Assembly (NCBI GenBank): GCA_000468055.1
Contig: KI260564.1
Coordinates: 55,827 to 119,826, forward strand
Source: Treponema lecithinolyticum ATCC 700332
GTDB taxonomy: Bacteria; Spirochaetota; Spirochaetia; Treponematales; Treponemataceae
Reading direction: 5' to 3'
Length of the DNA stretch: 64,000 bases
Shown: positions 19,443 through 29,515 of the stretch, piece after piece
How positions within the stretch are numbered: position 1 is the first letter of the stretch
How the letters are laid out: each line of letters begins with the position of its first letter
Notes under the pieces: generated by a model
Databases searched by the model: none
Told to the model about the DNA's origin: nothing
What the model saw: the letters and a program-made list of their open reading frames with translations, nothing else
Program-made: the position numbers and the translations under genes

Positions 19443-20375
19443 ATGTATAACCGCAAAAATGCCTATACGTTTAAACATTCGCTTATTGTATTGACGGTTT
19501 TGGTTATCGTATCGGGCGTTTTATTGTTTTTTTCAACCGGTAATTTTATTTTGAATTTTAAGCAAATCGGATTTTCGATTGTATCGACTGCACAAAGCGG
19601 CGTACATTCGGCAGCTTCGGGTATACAAAACACCGTGCATGCCATCAAAGAATTAACCAATTTGCGCGAAGAATACGAAAAACTGGTTCAAAAACTTGAA
19701 AATTATGAATACTTGCAGCGTACAAACGCCGAAATACGTAAAGAAAACGACCGCTTAAACAAATTGCTCAATTTTTCGCAAAAATACGACTACAAAAACT
19801 ATACCGCACGCATTGTCGGACGTGATACGGATAATTTGTACGCAGGTATTACCATAGACAAGGGAAGCAAACACGGAATACGGAAAAATATGCCCGTAAT
19901 TGCGGTTCAAAACGGCAGTATCGGCCTTGTAGGAAAAATCATCAGCGTAGGTCCGTACACCAGTATGATTATGTCCTTGTATGATTTTCAATGCAACGTA
20001 TCGGCACGTATTCAGCATACGCGCGATTTGGGTTTGGTAAGCGGAACCGGATCTTCAGAAAATCATTTAAAAATGAGTTATATAAAAAAAAGAGTTTTGG
20101 ATGAATTGCAGTACGGTGATATAGTCGTTACTTCAGGAGAAAACGGAAACTATATTAAAGAAATCCCGATTGGAACCATATCTGCCGTTTCGGTGGTCGA
20201 TTACGATACCTCTCTTATTATATCGGTAGTGCCCATTGTAGATTTTTCGCGGCTTGAAGAAGTTATCGTTATAGACAGTATAAGCGGTACTACCGAACAA
20301 AAGCAAGCAGATACTTCCGAACTTGAATATGTACAAACAATGAAAACAATACAAACTTCGGAGACATTTCAGTGA
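19443..20375 (+). CDS. mreC: rod-shape-determining protein MreC
   Basis: A 310-residue protein with an N-terminal membrane helix (about residues 12-32), a coiled coil at about 60-105 (ending ENDRLNKLLNF), and a beta-rich periplasmic domain with GSKHGIRKNMPVIAV and GDIVVTSGENGNY. MreC links MreB to PBP2 in the periplasm. The tail after residue 285 is Thr/Gln/Glu-rich. The gene ends overlapping the GTG start of mreD. Confidence 0.94.
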   Translation: MYNRKNAYTFKHSLIVLTVLVIVSGVLLFFSTGNFILNFKQIGFSIVSTAQSGVHSAASGIQNTVHAIKELTNLREEYEKLVQKLENYEYLQRTNAEIRKENDRLNKLLNFSQKYDYKNYTARIVGRDTDNLYAGITIDKGSKHGIRKNMPVIAVQNGSIGLVGKIISVGPYTSMIMSLYDFQCNVSARIQHTRDLGLVSGTGSSENHLKMSYIKKRVLDELQYGDIVVTSGENGNYIKEIPIGTISAVSVVDYDTSLIISVVPIVDFSRLEEVIVIDSISGTTEQKQADTSELEYVQTMKTIQTSETFQ

Positions 20376-20881
20376 AGCGTGTTTTTGCCTTTGCCGCCGT
20401 GATTTTACCGGTTTTACTTATAGAAGCTGCAATACTTTCAAATTGGTATGTTTTACCGGTTATGCCCGATTTGCTTTTGCTTACACTCTTATACACAGCC
20501 TTGCATAACGGCAGTACAATCGGCGAAACATACGGCTTTTTTTCCGGTTTACTGTTGGATTTTACCTTTACCGGTCCTTTAGGATTACACGCGCTTGTAA
20601 GAACTGTTATAGGTTTTACTTGCGGTTTGTTTTACCGCACACTCGATACGCGCGGAATTATACTTCCTGCCGTTATGGGAGCTTCGGCAACCCTTGTAAA
20701 GGCAGTGCTTATACGTTTTCTTTCGTTTTTTTATCCGGACAGTATCGTAACGTATTCACTTTTTTCTCCGCTTTTGTGGTATGAGTGCCTTTTTAACGCC
20801 GTGTGCGCTCCGGTACTGTTTTGGTTTTTATCATTTTTTAAAATACTTGCCGAAGACTATGTATCGGAGAAACTGGAATAA
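20372..20881 (+). CDS. mreD: rod-shape-determining protein MreD
   Basis: A 169-residue integral membrane protein with five or six helices, in the position and size expected of MreD, although MreD sequences are poorly conserved. The MPDLLLLTLLYTALHNG block is typical. The start is GTG at 20372, inside the end of mreC (GTGA overlap), with GGAG eight to ten bases upstream. Its stop shares a base with the mrdA ATG, so the operon is tightly coupled. Confidence 0.92.
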   Translation: MKRVFAFAAVILPVLLIEAAILSNWYVLPVMPDLLLLTLLYTALHNGSTIGETYGFFSGLLLDFTFTGPLGLHALVRTVIGFTCGLFYRTLDTRGIILPAVMGASATLVKAVLIRFLSFFYPDSIVTYSLFSPLLWYECLFNAVCAPVLFWFLSFFKILAEDYVSEKLE

Positions 20882-22773
20882 TGCGTTTTACCATTTTTTC
20901 ATCCGATTTTAAAAACCGACCCGGCAGTGTCGAAACTAAAAACCGCGTAGCGGCGGTATTTTTAATTTTAATTGTTGCCACCTTTGCCGTTTATATTTTA
21001 CGCTTGTTTTCGATGCAAATAGTTGAAGGCAGCCGCTACCTTAAGCAATCGCGCACTATCTCACAGCGAGTACGCGTTATTCCCGCACAGCGCGGAGAGA
21101 TTTTCGACCGCAGTGCAAAACTCCCGATGGTTATCAATAACGATTCGTTTGCCGTAGACATTACGCTCGGTGAAATCCCTGTAGGCCGCTTAGACAGCGT
21201 TTTAGCACGGCTTGCATTTTTTTTAGGTATACAAAAAACCGATATAGACGAAAAAGTAGCCGCATACGGCAGGAATTCGTACACTGCAGTTGAAATAAAA
21301 ACAAATGTACCGTTTTCGGTTATATCGAATATAGCGGAAAATGCAAGCGATTTACCGGGTGTCGGTTGGAGATCAAAACCGATACGAAATTATCTTGAAA
21401 CCGGCTCAATGTCGCATATCGTAGGCTATGTGGGCGATATTACCAAAGACGAATTAAAAGCGTTGTATAACAAAGGATACGGAAATACAAGCATTATAGG
21501 AAAAACCGGTATAGAAAAACAATACGATGAACTTTTGCAGGGAAAACCCGGAACGGAATTGCATACGGTAGATGCAAAAGGACGCTTGATGTCCGAAAAA
21601 CCGGTTATACATGCACCGGTAAGCGGTAAAAACCTTATTTTAACCGTAGATACAAAAATACAAACGCTTGCCGAAAAAGCGCTCGGAGAACGGGTAGGGG
21701 CTGTCGTTGTTTTAAAACCTGCTACAGGAGAAATCTTAGCGATGGTATCTTATCCGTATTTTAATCCGAATATTTTTAATAAAGACAATGCAAGCAGCGC
21801 TTACAATGAATTGGCAAAAGACATACACAAACCGTTGATAAACCGTACGGTAGGAGCGGTATACCCGCCGGCTTCAACTTTTAAAACCGTTATGACAACG
21901 GCAATTTTATCTGAAGGAACGCTTTCGCCCGATAAAAAAATCGAATGCAAGGGTGTTTTGGATTACGGAAACCGTACCTTTCACTGCCATATCGGAGTGC
22001 CCGGTCACGGCTATATGAACTTAAAAAATGCACTGGCGCAGTCGTGCAATATATACTTTTGGACTGCCGGACGTGACTATTTGGGAGTTGACCGCATTGC
22101 TGCTTATGCTTCCGAATTCGGGCTCGGTCAAAGCTTGCAGATAGATTTGCCCGTTTCTGAAAAAGGTTTTATTCCTACGGCGCAATGGAAAGAGCGGCGC
22201 TACCACGAAAAATGGCACGGCGGGGATACAATGAGTATGTCGATAGGGCAGGGCTACACTTTAGTTACGCCGCTTCATATAGCAAACATGATGGCTATGT
22301 TTGTAAATGAAGGTACGATTTATGCACCGCATTTGCTTAAAGAAGTACGCAATCCGGACGGAGAAGTTATTGAAACTATTGCGCCAAAAGTACTGCATAA
22401 ATCAACTGTTGCGCCGAATGTATGGACTACAATGAAAGAATACCTTCGTTATATGGTTACCAACGGTTCAGCGCAAAGCGTATTGATGCGCCAAAAAGCG
22501 GTGCAAATAGCCGGCAAAACCGGAACTGCCGAAGTTACCGATTACGATAAAAGCTGGCACTCTTGGTTTGTGGGGTTCGGCCCCTACGATGCGGAACCGA
22601 AAGATGCCGTTGTTGTATGCGTATTGGTAGAAGCAGTAAACCCGTGGGAATGGTGGGCTCCGTATGCTTCAACCATTATTTTTCAAGGTATATTTGCAAA
22701 CCAGACTTACGACGAAGCCATTGATGAACTGCACTTTAGATATTTAACCAAACCGACAGGCAGGCAGGAATAA
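20881..22773 (+). CDS. mrdA: penicillin-binding protein 2 (elongation transpeptidase)
   Basis: A 630-residue class B PBP. It has an N-terminal membrane helix (about residues 23-42), a pedestal domain starting RVIPAQRGEIFDR, and the transpeptidase domain with STFK (Ser332, Lys335), SCN (388-390) and KTGT (546-549). It crosslinks peptidoglycan during cell elongation as partner of RodA, which follows four bases later. All catalytic residues are present. Confidence 0.96.
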   Translation: MRFTIFSSDFKNRPGSVETKNRVAAVFLILIVATFAVYILRLFSMQIVEGSRYLKQSRTISQRVRVIPAQRGEIFDRSAKLPMVINNDSFAVDITLGEIPVGRLDSVLARLAFFLGIQKTDIDEKVAAYGRNSYTAVEIKTNVPFSVISNIAENASDLPGVGWRSKPIRNYLETGSMSHIVGYVGDITKDELKALYNKGYGNTSIIGKTGIEKQYDELLQGKPGTELHTVDAKGRLMSEKPVIHAPVSGKNLILTVDTKIQTLAEKALGERVGAVVVLKPATGEILAMVSYPYFNPNIFNKDNASSAYNELAKDIHKPLINRTVGAVYPPASTFKTVMTTAILSEGTLSPDKKIECKGVLDYGNRTFHCHIGVPGHGYMNLKNALAQSCNIYFWTAGRDYLGVDRIAAYASEFGLGQSLQIDLPVSEKGFIPTAQWKERRYHEKWHGGDTMSMSIGQGYTLVTPLHIANMMAMFVNEGTIYAPHLLKEVRNPDGEVIETIAPKVLHKSTVAPNVWTTMKEYLRYMVTNGSAQSVLMRQKAVQIAGKTGTAEVTDYDKSWHSWFVGFGPYDAEPKDAVVVCVLVEAVNPWEWWAPYASTIIFQGIFANQTYDEAIDELHFRYLTKPTGRQE

Positions 22774-22777
22774 AAAT

Positions 22778-24091
22778 ATGAAACTGCGTTTTTTTGAAAT
22801 ATTCGATTATCTTTTGCTTATTTGCGTAACTTTGCTTGTTGTTATGGGAATATCGTTTATTTATTCTTCCGGTGTCAATTCAAATCAAATATCCGTATCA
22901 AATGAATATATAAAACAGCTTGTGTTTGCCTGTACGGGTTTGGTTATTATGTTTTTTGCGGCATTAGTCGATTACCGAAAATTAAAGCGTTTGCTCCCTA
23001 TGTCTTTTGCAGGTTTAATTGCCGTGCTTTTGTATACGATTATTTTCGGAAAATATGTAAACGGTGCGCGCAGCTGGATAGGTATCGGCAACTTCGGTAT
23101 ACAACCGTCGGAATTCGGAAAAATCATATACATATTGTTTTTTGCTTATTATTTGGAACAATCGGAAAACACTGCTGCGCTTAAACGCTTTTTTATAAGT
23201 TGCGGTATACTTGCATTGCCCAGCGCACTGATTTTACTGCAGCCCGATATGGGAACTGCAAGCGTATATATACCCATTTTTTTAGCAATGCTGTTTGCCG
23301 CAGGTTTTCCTTTGAAATATATTTTGTTTATTTTATTTACCGGTATATCGACTATAATACTGACCATTTTACCCGTATGGCAAGAAGCAATTTTACAAAA
23401 ACAAATTCTTGCGCTGTCCGTTTTAACGGACACAAAACTACGTCTTATAGTTATAACCACGCTGACTATTATAGCCGTTATAAGCTCCGTAGGATATTTA
23501 TTTTATAAAAATAAATATTATTATTGGCTTGCATGGCTGTTCGGCGGTTTAACCTTAGCCTTTGCTTTTTCGGTAGCAGGTGCAAAGGTTTTAAAAGATT
23601 ATCAAATCAAGCGTTTAATTGTGTTTTTAAATCCGTATACGGACCCTTTGGGATCCGGATGGAATATTATTCAATCAAAAATCGCTATCGGTTCCGGCGG
23701 TATTTTCGGACAAGGTTTTTTAAAAGGAACACAAAGTCATTACCGGTTTTTGCCTCAGCAAAGTACCGATTTTATATTCAGCATTTTATCGGAAGAATCC
23801 GGTCTTTTAGGCAGCTTGTTTGTATTTGTATTGTTTTTGATAATTTTACTACGCATTGTATTTATCATACGCAATACCAAAAACGTATTCGGTTATTACA
23901 TAGCGTCGGGTATTTTGATAATGTTTTTCTTTCATTTTGTCGTAAACGTCGGAATGGTAATGGGAATTATGCCGATTACCGGTATCCCATTGTTGTTTTT
24001 GTCTTACGGCGGGTCCTCTCTGTGGACAGCTATGTGGGCAACAGGTTTGCTGATGAGCATTCATTACCGCCGTTTGGACTTTGATATTTAA
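22778..24091 (+). CDS. rodA: SEDS glycosyltransferase RodA
   Basis: A 437-residue SEDS-family membrane protein with about ten helices. Diagnostic blocks are GARSWIGIGNFGIQPSEFGKI near residue 97, LLQPDMGTASVY near 155, and near the C terminus GIMPITGIPLLFLSYGGSS. RodA polymerises lipid II into glycan strands with PBP2. It is somewhat longer than many RodA proteins because of an added hydrophobic segment around residues 185-265. It ends the mre operon; a 137-base convergent gap follows. Confidence 0.96.
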   Translation: MKLRFFEIFDYLLLICVTLLVVMGISFIYSSGVNSNQISVSNEYIKQLVFACTGLVIMFFAALVDYRKLKRLLPMSFAGLIAVLLYTIIFGKYVNGARSWIGIGNFGIQPSEFGKIIYILFFAYYLEQSENTAALKRFFISCGILALPSALILLQPDMGTASVYIPIFLAMLFAAGFPLKYILFILFTGISTIILTILPVWQEAILQKQILALSVLTDTKLRLIVITTLTIIAVISSVGYLFYKNKYYYWLAWLFGGLTLAFAFSVAGAKVLKDYQIKRLIVFLNPYTDPLGSGWNIIQSKIAIGSGGIFGQGFLKGTQSHYRFLPQQSTDFIFSILSEESGLLGSLFVFVLFLIILLRIVFIIRNTKNVFGYYIASGILIMFFFHFVVNVGMVMGIMPITGIPLLFLSYGGSSLWTAMWATGLLMSIHYRRLDFDI

Positions 24092-24143
24092 GGGGTAAAA
24101 AAACGTAAAAATAACCACCCCGTATTCTACTTCCCATAATGTA

Positions 24144-24162
24144 TATTCTGTCTACCAGAATA
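24144..24162. repeat. short inverted repeat in the rodA/HAD convergent gap
   Basis: TATTCTG (24144-24150) and CAGAATA (24156-24162) can form a seven-pair stem with a five-base loop. It is A+T-rich and lacks a clear T-tract, so it could be a weak bidirectional terminator or a protein-binding site. Nothing else is evident in 24092-24228. Confidence 0.4.
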
Positions 24163-24228
24163 GATGTTTTACTTTACACCATCACTACTTGGCGGAATGT
24201 TTTAACGGTAACAACATGTACTTTACGT

Positions 24229-24852
24229 TTACCCGTTTTTATCGACACACATTTGCCAGTCTTTTTGAGCTTTTTCAAGTCCTGTCCATACAAAAGCGTG
24301 AATTCCCAGCATTAAGGCAGCGTCGACGTTTTCTTTAACATCATCAAAAAACACTGTTTGTTCGGGAAGTACTCCCAGTTCTTTAAGACACAGTTCATAA
24401 ATTTCTCTTTCAGGTTTTATAATTTTAACCCGACATGAAAAACAAGCGTAATCTGCTGCTACAAACGGCGGTATTTCTTTTTCATATAAATCCAAAAACT
24501 CGTACGGCATATTCGATAATATACCGAGTTTATACCCCAATTTTTGTACATTCAAAGCCCAATTACACACATCTTCTTTAATCGGCCGCCAACTTTCCAA
24601 ATCTAAACGTGCTATTTTTTTCATAAGTTCATTGTCGCATGCAACATCAGTATAACCTTCTCCGACAAGCAGCCTGCGGTACATTTCAGCACCGTCTATA
24701 ATTCCTCTATCAAATTCAAAACGAAACTGCTCGTATACCCTTCCAAAAACTTCAGCAGGTACTCCAGTCATTCGCTCCATTTGCACGGCACAATCCCCGG
24801 TGTTTGCCTTTGAAATAACATTCCCGTAATCCAAAACAAGAGATCGTATCAT
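24229..24852 (-). CDS. HAD-superfamily hydrolase (YihX-like)
   Basis: A 207-residue HAD phosphatase. Motif I is LDYGNVIS near residue 8, with the nucleophile Asp and the DxGNV form seen in YihX-type sugar phosphatases and the epoxide-hydrolase N domain. Motif II is LGILSNM near 113, motif III the Lys in VKIIKPE near 148, and motif IV FFDDVKENVDAA near 172. Likely substrates are small phosphorylated metabolites. AAGGAG sits six bases before the ATG. An inverted repeat lies in the upstream region. Confidence 0.85.
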   Translation of the reverse strand: MIRSLVLDYGNVISKANTGDCAVQMERMTGVPAEVFGRVYEQFRFEFDRGIIDGAEMYRRLLVGEGYTDVACDNELMKKIARLDLESWRPIKEDVCNWALNVQKLGYKLGILSNMPYEFLDLYEKEIPPFVAADYACFSCRVKIIKPEREIYELCLKELGVLPEQTVFFDDVKENVDAALMLGIHAFVWTGLEKAQKDWQMCVDKNG

Positions 24853-24878
24853 AAAAACTCCTTATTCTTTAAGTAAAA

Positions 24879-24894
24879 GTCTATATAAGTAGAC
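24879..24894. repeat. inverted repeat upstream of the HAD gene
   Basis: GTCTA (24879-24883) and TAGAC (24890-24894) flank TATAAG. The site lies 27-42 bases upstream of the HAD start codon on the minus strand, where it could act as an operator. Only five base pairs, so the call is weak. Confidence 0.3.
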
Positions 24895-24937
24895 ATTGTT
24901 ATATAATTTCTAAATAAAATCCTTTGTCTTTATAAAA

Positions 24938-27900
24938 TTACGATGCCAACAAAGTTTCCAATTTTTCCCGAATAAATTGACTTTTTTCATTTAAGCCGAT
25001 TTTTCCGGTCAGCAATATAAGCACGTTCGGTTTTTTTGCATCCAATTTTACCCTGCCGCCGCTTTCTTTAATTAAACGCAGTACTTTTTCAACGGAGATA
25101 TTCGACACTCGTTCAAATTCAATATAAGCCGTTCCGTTTTTTTCTTTAAGAGATGAAATACTTAATTTTGCGCATATAATGCGTATTTCTGCCAATGCGA
25201 GCAAGCTCGATACTTCGGCGGGAATCGGTCCGAATCTGTCTTCAAGTTCGGCATATACGCGTTCAGCTTCATCTTCGCTGCGTACTGCGGCAATTTTTTT
25301 ATATATTTCCATTTTGGTTTGCGCATTGGAAATATACGTATCCGGTATAAAACCGGTGTACTCCAATTCCAACAGCACTTCTTGTTTTTCACAAAAGTTT
25401 TCTCCGCTAAGGCGCTGAACGGCGTCTTCCAAAAGGCGCAAATATAAATCGAATCCGACCGAGTATACGTCGCCGGATTGGTCGCGCCCCAACAGGTTGC
25501 CTGCGCCGCGTATTTCCATATCCTTCATAGCTATTTTAAAACCGCTCCCCAATTCGGTAAAATTGCTTATAACTTGCAAACGCTTCATTGCAACTTCGTT
25601 TAATACGCGGTTTTCAGGATATAAAAGATATGCATAGGCTTTACGGTCGCTGCGCCCTACCCGTCCGCGCAACTGATACAACTGCGATATGCCGTACATA
25701 TCGGCGCGGTCTATAATGATGGTATTGACGTTCGGAATATCAATACCGTTTTCGATAATGGTTGTCGCAATCAATACATGGAAGCCGCCCATTTTAAAGC
25801 GGCGGAAAATGTCATCCAATTCTCCGGACGACATTCTGCCGTGTGCCGTTTCTATCATCATTTCGGGAAGCAGTTGCTGTAGTTTTACGTATACATCTTC
25901 GAGGCTTTCAATCCGGTTGTGTAAATAAAAAACTTGTCCGCCGCGTGCGGTTTCATTGCGGATTGCTTTTGTAACTCGCTCATCGTTGTACGCATCTATT
26001 ACGGTTTCTATTGCTTGTCTGTTTTGCGGAGGAGTCGTCAACAAACTCATATCACGGATTTTAAGCAAGCTCATGTGCAGTGTGCGCGGTATGGGGGTTG
26101 CGCTCATCGCCAATGCGTCCACATTGGTACGTAAAACTTTTAAGCGTTCTTTATCTTTAACGCCGAAACGCTGTTCTTCATCGATAATCATAAGTCCCAA
26201 GTCTTTAAAGCGCACATCTTTTTGTATAATGCGGTGCGTTCCTATTAAAATATCGATTTCACCGTTTTTGAGCGCGGCAAGGATTTTATTTTGTTCGGCT
26301 TTTGAAACAAAGCGCGATAAATGCGCTATGCGCACGGGAAAATTTTCAAAACGCTCAATACAGGTTTCGTAGTGCTGTTCTGCAAGTATAGTCGTCGGCG
26401 CTAAAAATGCAACTTGTTTACCGCCCATAACCGCTTTAAAAGCTGCACGGAATGCCAATTCGGTTTTTCCGTAGCCGACATCGCCGCAAATAAGACGGTC
26501 CATAGGTACGCTTTTTTCCATATCGGCTTTAATTTCGGCGCACGCGGTTAATTGATCATCGGTTTCGGCATAAGGAAAAGCGGCTTCAAATGCCGTCATA
26601 AACTCCCCATCTTTGGGAAAAGCAAAACCCCGTGCAGCTTTGCGGCGGGAATACAAGTCAATCAGCTTTTGTGCAATGTCTTCAACCGATTTTTTTACGC
26701 GGTCTTTACGGTTTTCCCAGCTTTTAGAGCCTATCCTGTCAAGGCGGGGGGCTTCTCCTTCATTGCCGATATAGCGCTGCACAAGGTTTACTTGTTCAAT
26801 GGGAATAAAAACGGTTTCTTCATCGGCGTATTCAAGCTTTATATAATCGCGCTCGTTTGCGCTGGTTTTAACCCGCTCGATGCCTTTAAAAAGCCCGATG
26901 CCGTAATTAACGTGAACAACATAATCGCCCGGATTAAGTTCAATAAAGGTATCCAAAACCGAACTTTTTGCATGAGTAACCGATTTGGGAACGTGTTTTC
27001 TTCTGCCGAATATTTCGTTTTCTTGAATTACCGCAATTTTTGCTTGAGGTAAGCCGAAGCCTGACGATATGTGAAGCGGAAGAATGTGCAGCAGCGCTTT
27101 ATCCGCTTTTGCCTCAAGCGGATGCACAAATTCTTTTAACAGTTCGCTTATCCTTAAAGCTTGGTTTTCGCTTTCGGCATAAATAAAAATACTCCAGTTT
27201 TCGTTTTGAAGGGTTTCCAAAGTTTCTTTTAAATAGCGGATATTGCCGAAAAAACTGTGCGGAGCATCGCATTCGAATTCCAAACGCGGAACGCTGCTGA
27301 GGTTTTCGCCTTTTATACTGCGAAACAGTATGTGCTTTTTGTGTTTTTGCACGGTATTTTCAAAATTAAAAAGCAGCATATCGGGAGAAGGAACGTAACG
27401 TTCGCTTAAAGCTTTTTTATATAAACCGGCATATTCTTTATCCAGATTTTCTTGGGAATTTGCCAGTCTGTCGTAATCCAAAAACATTACAGTTGTTTCG
27501 CTTGATATGTAATCGAGTACGGAAAAAAGTCGCGTAGCGCTGCCCTGCCCTTGCTTTTCGCCGGTATGGGCTGCGGCTGCGTGGGCTAAAGGATAAAATA
27601 GTTCTTCGCCTTCGCTTTCTTTTTTTGTTAATAAATCGTCCAAAAGTGCGGCGCACTGTGGTGCACTGGCGCCCAAATTGTGTTCCAAATTTTGAACGGT
27701 ATCTTCGGTCCACAGCGTTTCTTTCATCGGGTATACGAGTACGCTGTCCAGTTTTTTTATTGACGTTTGTGTTTCCTGATCAAAAGCACGTATAGTGTCT
27801 ATTTTGTCAAAATCAAAAACGATGCGGTGTGCGTACTGTTCTCCGGGCATATACAAATCGAGCACTTCGCCACGCAAAGTAAATTCACCGCACACGGTTA

Positions 27901-28507
27901 CGCGCGGTACTCTTACATAACCTTGCGCGCTTAAGCGTTCGGCTAAAGCAACAGGGTCAAAGTTTTGACCGGCATAAAGCGGAAAAAGCAAAGAAGCCGT
28001 GTATTCCGGCGGCGCAACGGGAGTTAAAAACGAGCGCTGGGTTGTTATAAAAATTGTGGGTGTTTTTTTTGTTTGCCGCGCTGGAGCGCTTTGAGAGTCT
28101 TGAAACGCTTGAGCCGCTTGGATTCCGCCGTAATTTGTTGCATACAGCAGTTTTGCCAAAACCGAAGAGCGCTCGCCGAATACGCGGGAACCGCGCGACA
28201 CCGGACGGTACGGAATGGAGGACCACCACGGAAGGTAATGGATTTGAGCTGCCGCGCTTTCTTCCGTACCGCCTGTACCGCATACGGTGCGTAAATCTTC
28301 CAGTATATCTTTTGCTTCTTTTTCTCCGGGGACTACCAGTAAAATATTTGCGTCGTCGCGGTACAGGTATTCACGCAAAAAAAACGCATAAAAACCGCTT
28401 TGCATACCGCTTATTTCGCGCGGAAAAGATGCATTTTTTTTTGTAAAATTTTCCATAAAAGACTGTATCTTTTTTTGTGAATGTATGATATGATTTAACG
28501 AATTCAT
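24938..28507 (-). CDS. mfd: transcription-repair coupling factor
   Basis: About 1189 residues. The N-terminal third is UvrB-like (GMQSGFYAFFLREYLYRD and VCGEFTLRGEVLDLYMPGEQ). The RNA polymerase-interacting domain begins LNPGDYVVHVNYGIGLFKGIER. The RecG-like translocase has CGDVGYGKTELAFRAAF (Walker A), IDEEQRFGVKDKE (Walker B) and later QLRGRVGRS. The TRCF domain closes the protein. Mfd releases RNA polymerase stalled at lesions and recruits UvrAB. The start is taken at the ATG at 28507 because the longer reading begins with TTG at 28552 inside the region needed by the divergent gene. Confidence 0.96.
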   Translation of the reverse strand: MNSLNHIIHSQKKIQSFMENFTKKNASFPREISGMQSGFYAFFLREYLYRDDANILLVVPGEKEAKDILEDLRTVCGTGGTEESAAAQIHYLPWWSSIPYRPVSRGSRVFGERSSVLAKLLYATNYGGIQAAQAFQDSQSAPARQTKKTPTIFITTQRSFLTPVAPPEYTASLLFPLYAGQNFDPVALAERLSAQGYVRVPRVTVCGEFTLRGEVLDLYMPGEQYAHRIVFDFDKIDTIRAFDQETQTSIKKLDSVLVYPMKETLWTEDTVQNLEHNLGASAPQCAALLDDLLTKKESEGEELFYPLAHAAAAHTGEKQGQGSATRLFSVLDYISSETTVMFLDYDRLANSQENLDKEYAGLYKKALSERYVPSPDMLLFNFENTVQKHKKHILFRSIKGENLSSVPRLEFECDAPHSFFGNIRYLKETLETLQNENWSIFIYAESENQALRISELLKEFVHPLEAKADKALLHILPLHISSGFGLPQAKIAVIQENEIFGRRKHVPKSVTHAKSSVLDTFIELNPGDYVVHVNYGIGLFKGIERVKTSANERDYIKLEYADEETVFIPIEQVNLVQRYIGNEGEAPRLDRIGSKSWENRKDRVKKSVEDIAQKLIDLYSRRKAARGFAFPKDGEFMTAFEAAFPYAETDDQLTACAEIKADMEKSVPMDRLICGDVGYGKTELAFRAAFKAVMGGKQVAFLAPTTILAEQHYETCIERFENFPVRIAHLSRFVSKAEQNKILAALKNGEIDILIGTHRIIQKDVRFKDLGLMIIDEEQRFGVKDKERLKVLRTNVDALAMSATPIPRTLHMSLLKIRDMSLLTTPPQNRQAIETVIDAYNDERVTKAIRNETARGGQVFYLHNRIESLEDVYVKLQQLLPEMMIETAHGRMSSGELDDIFRRFKMGGFHVLIATTIIENGIDIPNVNTIIIDRADMYGISQLYQLRGRVGRSDRKAYAYLLYPENRVLNEVAMKRLQVISNFTELGSGFKIAMKDMEIRGAGNLLGRDQSGDVYSVGFDLYLRLLEDAVQRLSGENFCEKQEVLLELEYTGFIPDTYISNAQTKMEIYKKIAAVRSEDEAERVYAELEDRFGPIPAEVSSLLALAEIRIICAKLSISSLKEKNGTAYIEFERVSNISVEKVLRLIKESGGRVKLDAKKPNVLILLTGKIGLNEKSQFIREKLETLLAS

Positions 28508-28555
28508 ATTAAGTGTCCGATAGTAAAATAAAGTGTCTTTTATGGAGAACAAGTT

Positions 28556-29515
28556 GTGAAACGTATTCCGATCGTTATTATAGCCGTTTTAGTTTTTTTT
28601 GCCCAGAGCCTTGTGGCGCAAAATATCGGCAGCGTACAAGTATCGATAAAACTGCACGATAAAACCATGTACTACCCTGCCGACGTGCCGAACAATCCGG
28701 TATACGTGCACGTAACAGTTGCAAACAAGGGGCAAAATACGCTGCGCTTTAAGCTGGCGGACGACCGCGTGTTCAGTTTGGACTTTAATGCCTTTAATGT
28801 GCGTAATGTAAAGCTGGCGCAAACCGATTCTTTAATACGCAAGCGGACAACCAGCCAAACCGTGTATTTTAGAGAATTGGCTTTGGAGCCTGAAGAAGAA
28901 TATGCTTTTATTGTAGATTTAAAAGATTTTCTTACGATAAAAGATCCGGCAATTTATTATTTTGAACTCAGTTTTTATCCGGAACTGTATAAATCAAAAA
29001 GCGTTTCGGTGGTTTCGAACAGGTTAAGTATTGAAATAAACCCGAATCCGGGAATAGCTGCCGGAATGTCGGTGCCGGTTGATTACGAAAACACGGTTAT
29101 CTTAAAACCGGAAGCTATAGCTCCGGATAAAGTAATCGAGCAAACTATAGTGGCGCGCCAGCGCAGCTTGTGGGATCAGTTTTTTTTGTATATGGATGTT
29201 GAATCCGTGTATATTAAAAACGATGCAAACAAACGTGCATACAATGCGGCATCAGAACAAGAACGGCGGACAATGCTTTCAAACTTTAAAAAAATGCTTT
29301 CAAGCGAAACGCTTGATTCCGACATTGCTGCCATTCCCGAATTATTTACTATAGAAAAAACGGCTTACACAAAAACGGAAGGAACCGTTACTGTTCTTGA
29401 ATGGTTTAAGTATCCGACGTTTAAAGAAAAAAAGCGCTACACATACTATATACGTCAGCGCGACGGAATATGGCAAATATATGACTACAGTGTAGACAAT
29501 CTGGGGACAGAATGA
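28556..29515 (+). CDS. exported protein of unknown function
   Basis: A 319-residue protein with a clear signal peptide (MKRIPIV, then a hydrophobic core, cleavage expected after SLVAQ near residue 22). The mature part starts with a beta-rich region that looks Ig-like (VYVHVTVANKGQNTLRF, ALEPEEEYAFIVDLKDF, IYYFELSFYPEL), then a helical C-terminal segment that could be an NTF2-like fold. I do not recognise a named family. It starts with GTG, with GGAG at 28544-28547. Its last four bases overlap the next gene, so the two products may work together. Confidence 0.8.
   Translation: MKRIPIVIIAVLVFFAQSLVAQNIGSVQVSIKLHDKTMYYPADVPNNPVYVHVTVANKGQNTLRFKLADDRVFSLDFNAFNVRNVKLAQTDSLIRKRTTSQTVYFRELALEPEEEYAFIVDLKDFLTIKDPAIYYFELSFYPELYKSKSVSVVSNRLSIEINPNPGIAAGMSVPVDYENTVILKPEAIAPDKVIEQTIVARQRSLWDQFFLYMDVESVYIKNDANKRAYNAASEQERRTMLSNFKKMLSSETLDSDIAAIPELFTIEKTAYTKTEGTVTVLEWFKYPTFKEKKRYTYYIRQRDGIWQIYDYSVDNLGTE

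Noticed and set aside
24092-24116. GGGGT/ACCCC pairing after rodA as a terminator
   Set aside because: Only five pairs, a long loop and no T-tract after the stem.
28508-28552. 15-residue extension of mfd from a TTG start
   Set aside because: TTG start with no ribosome-binding site, in the divergent promoter region; the ATG at 28507 is preferred.
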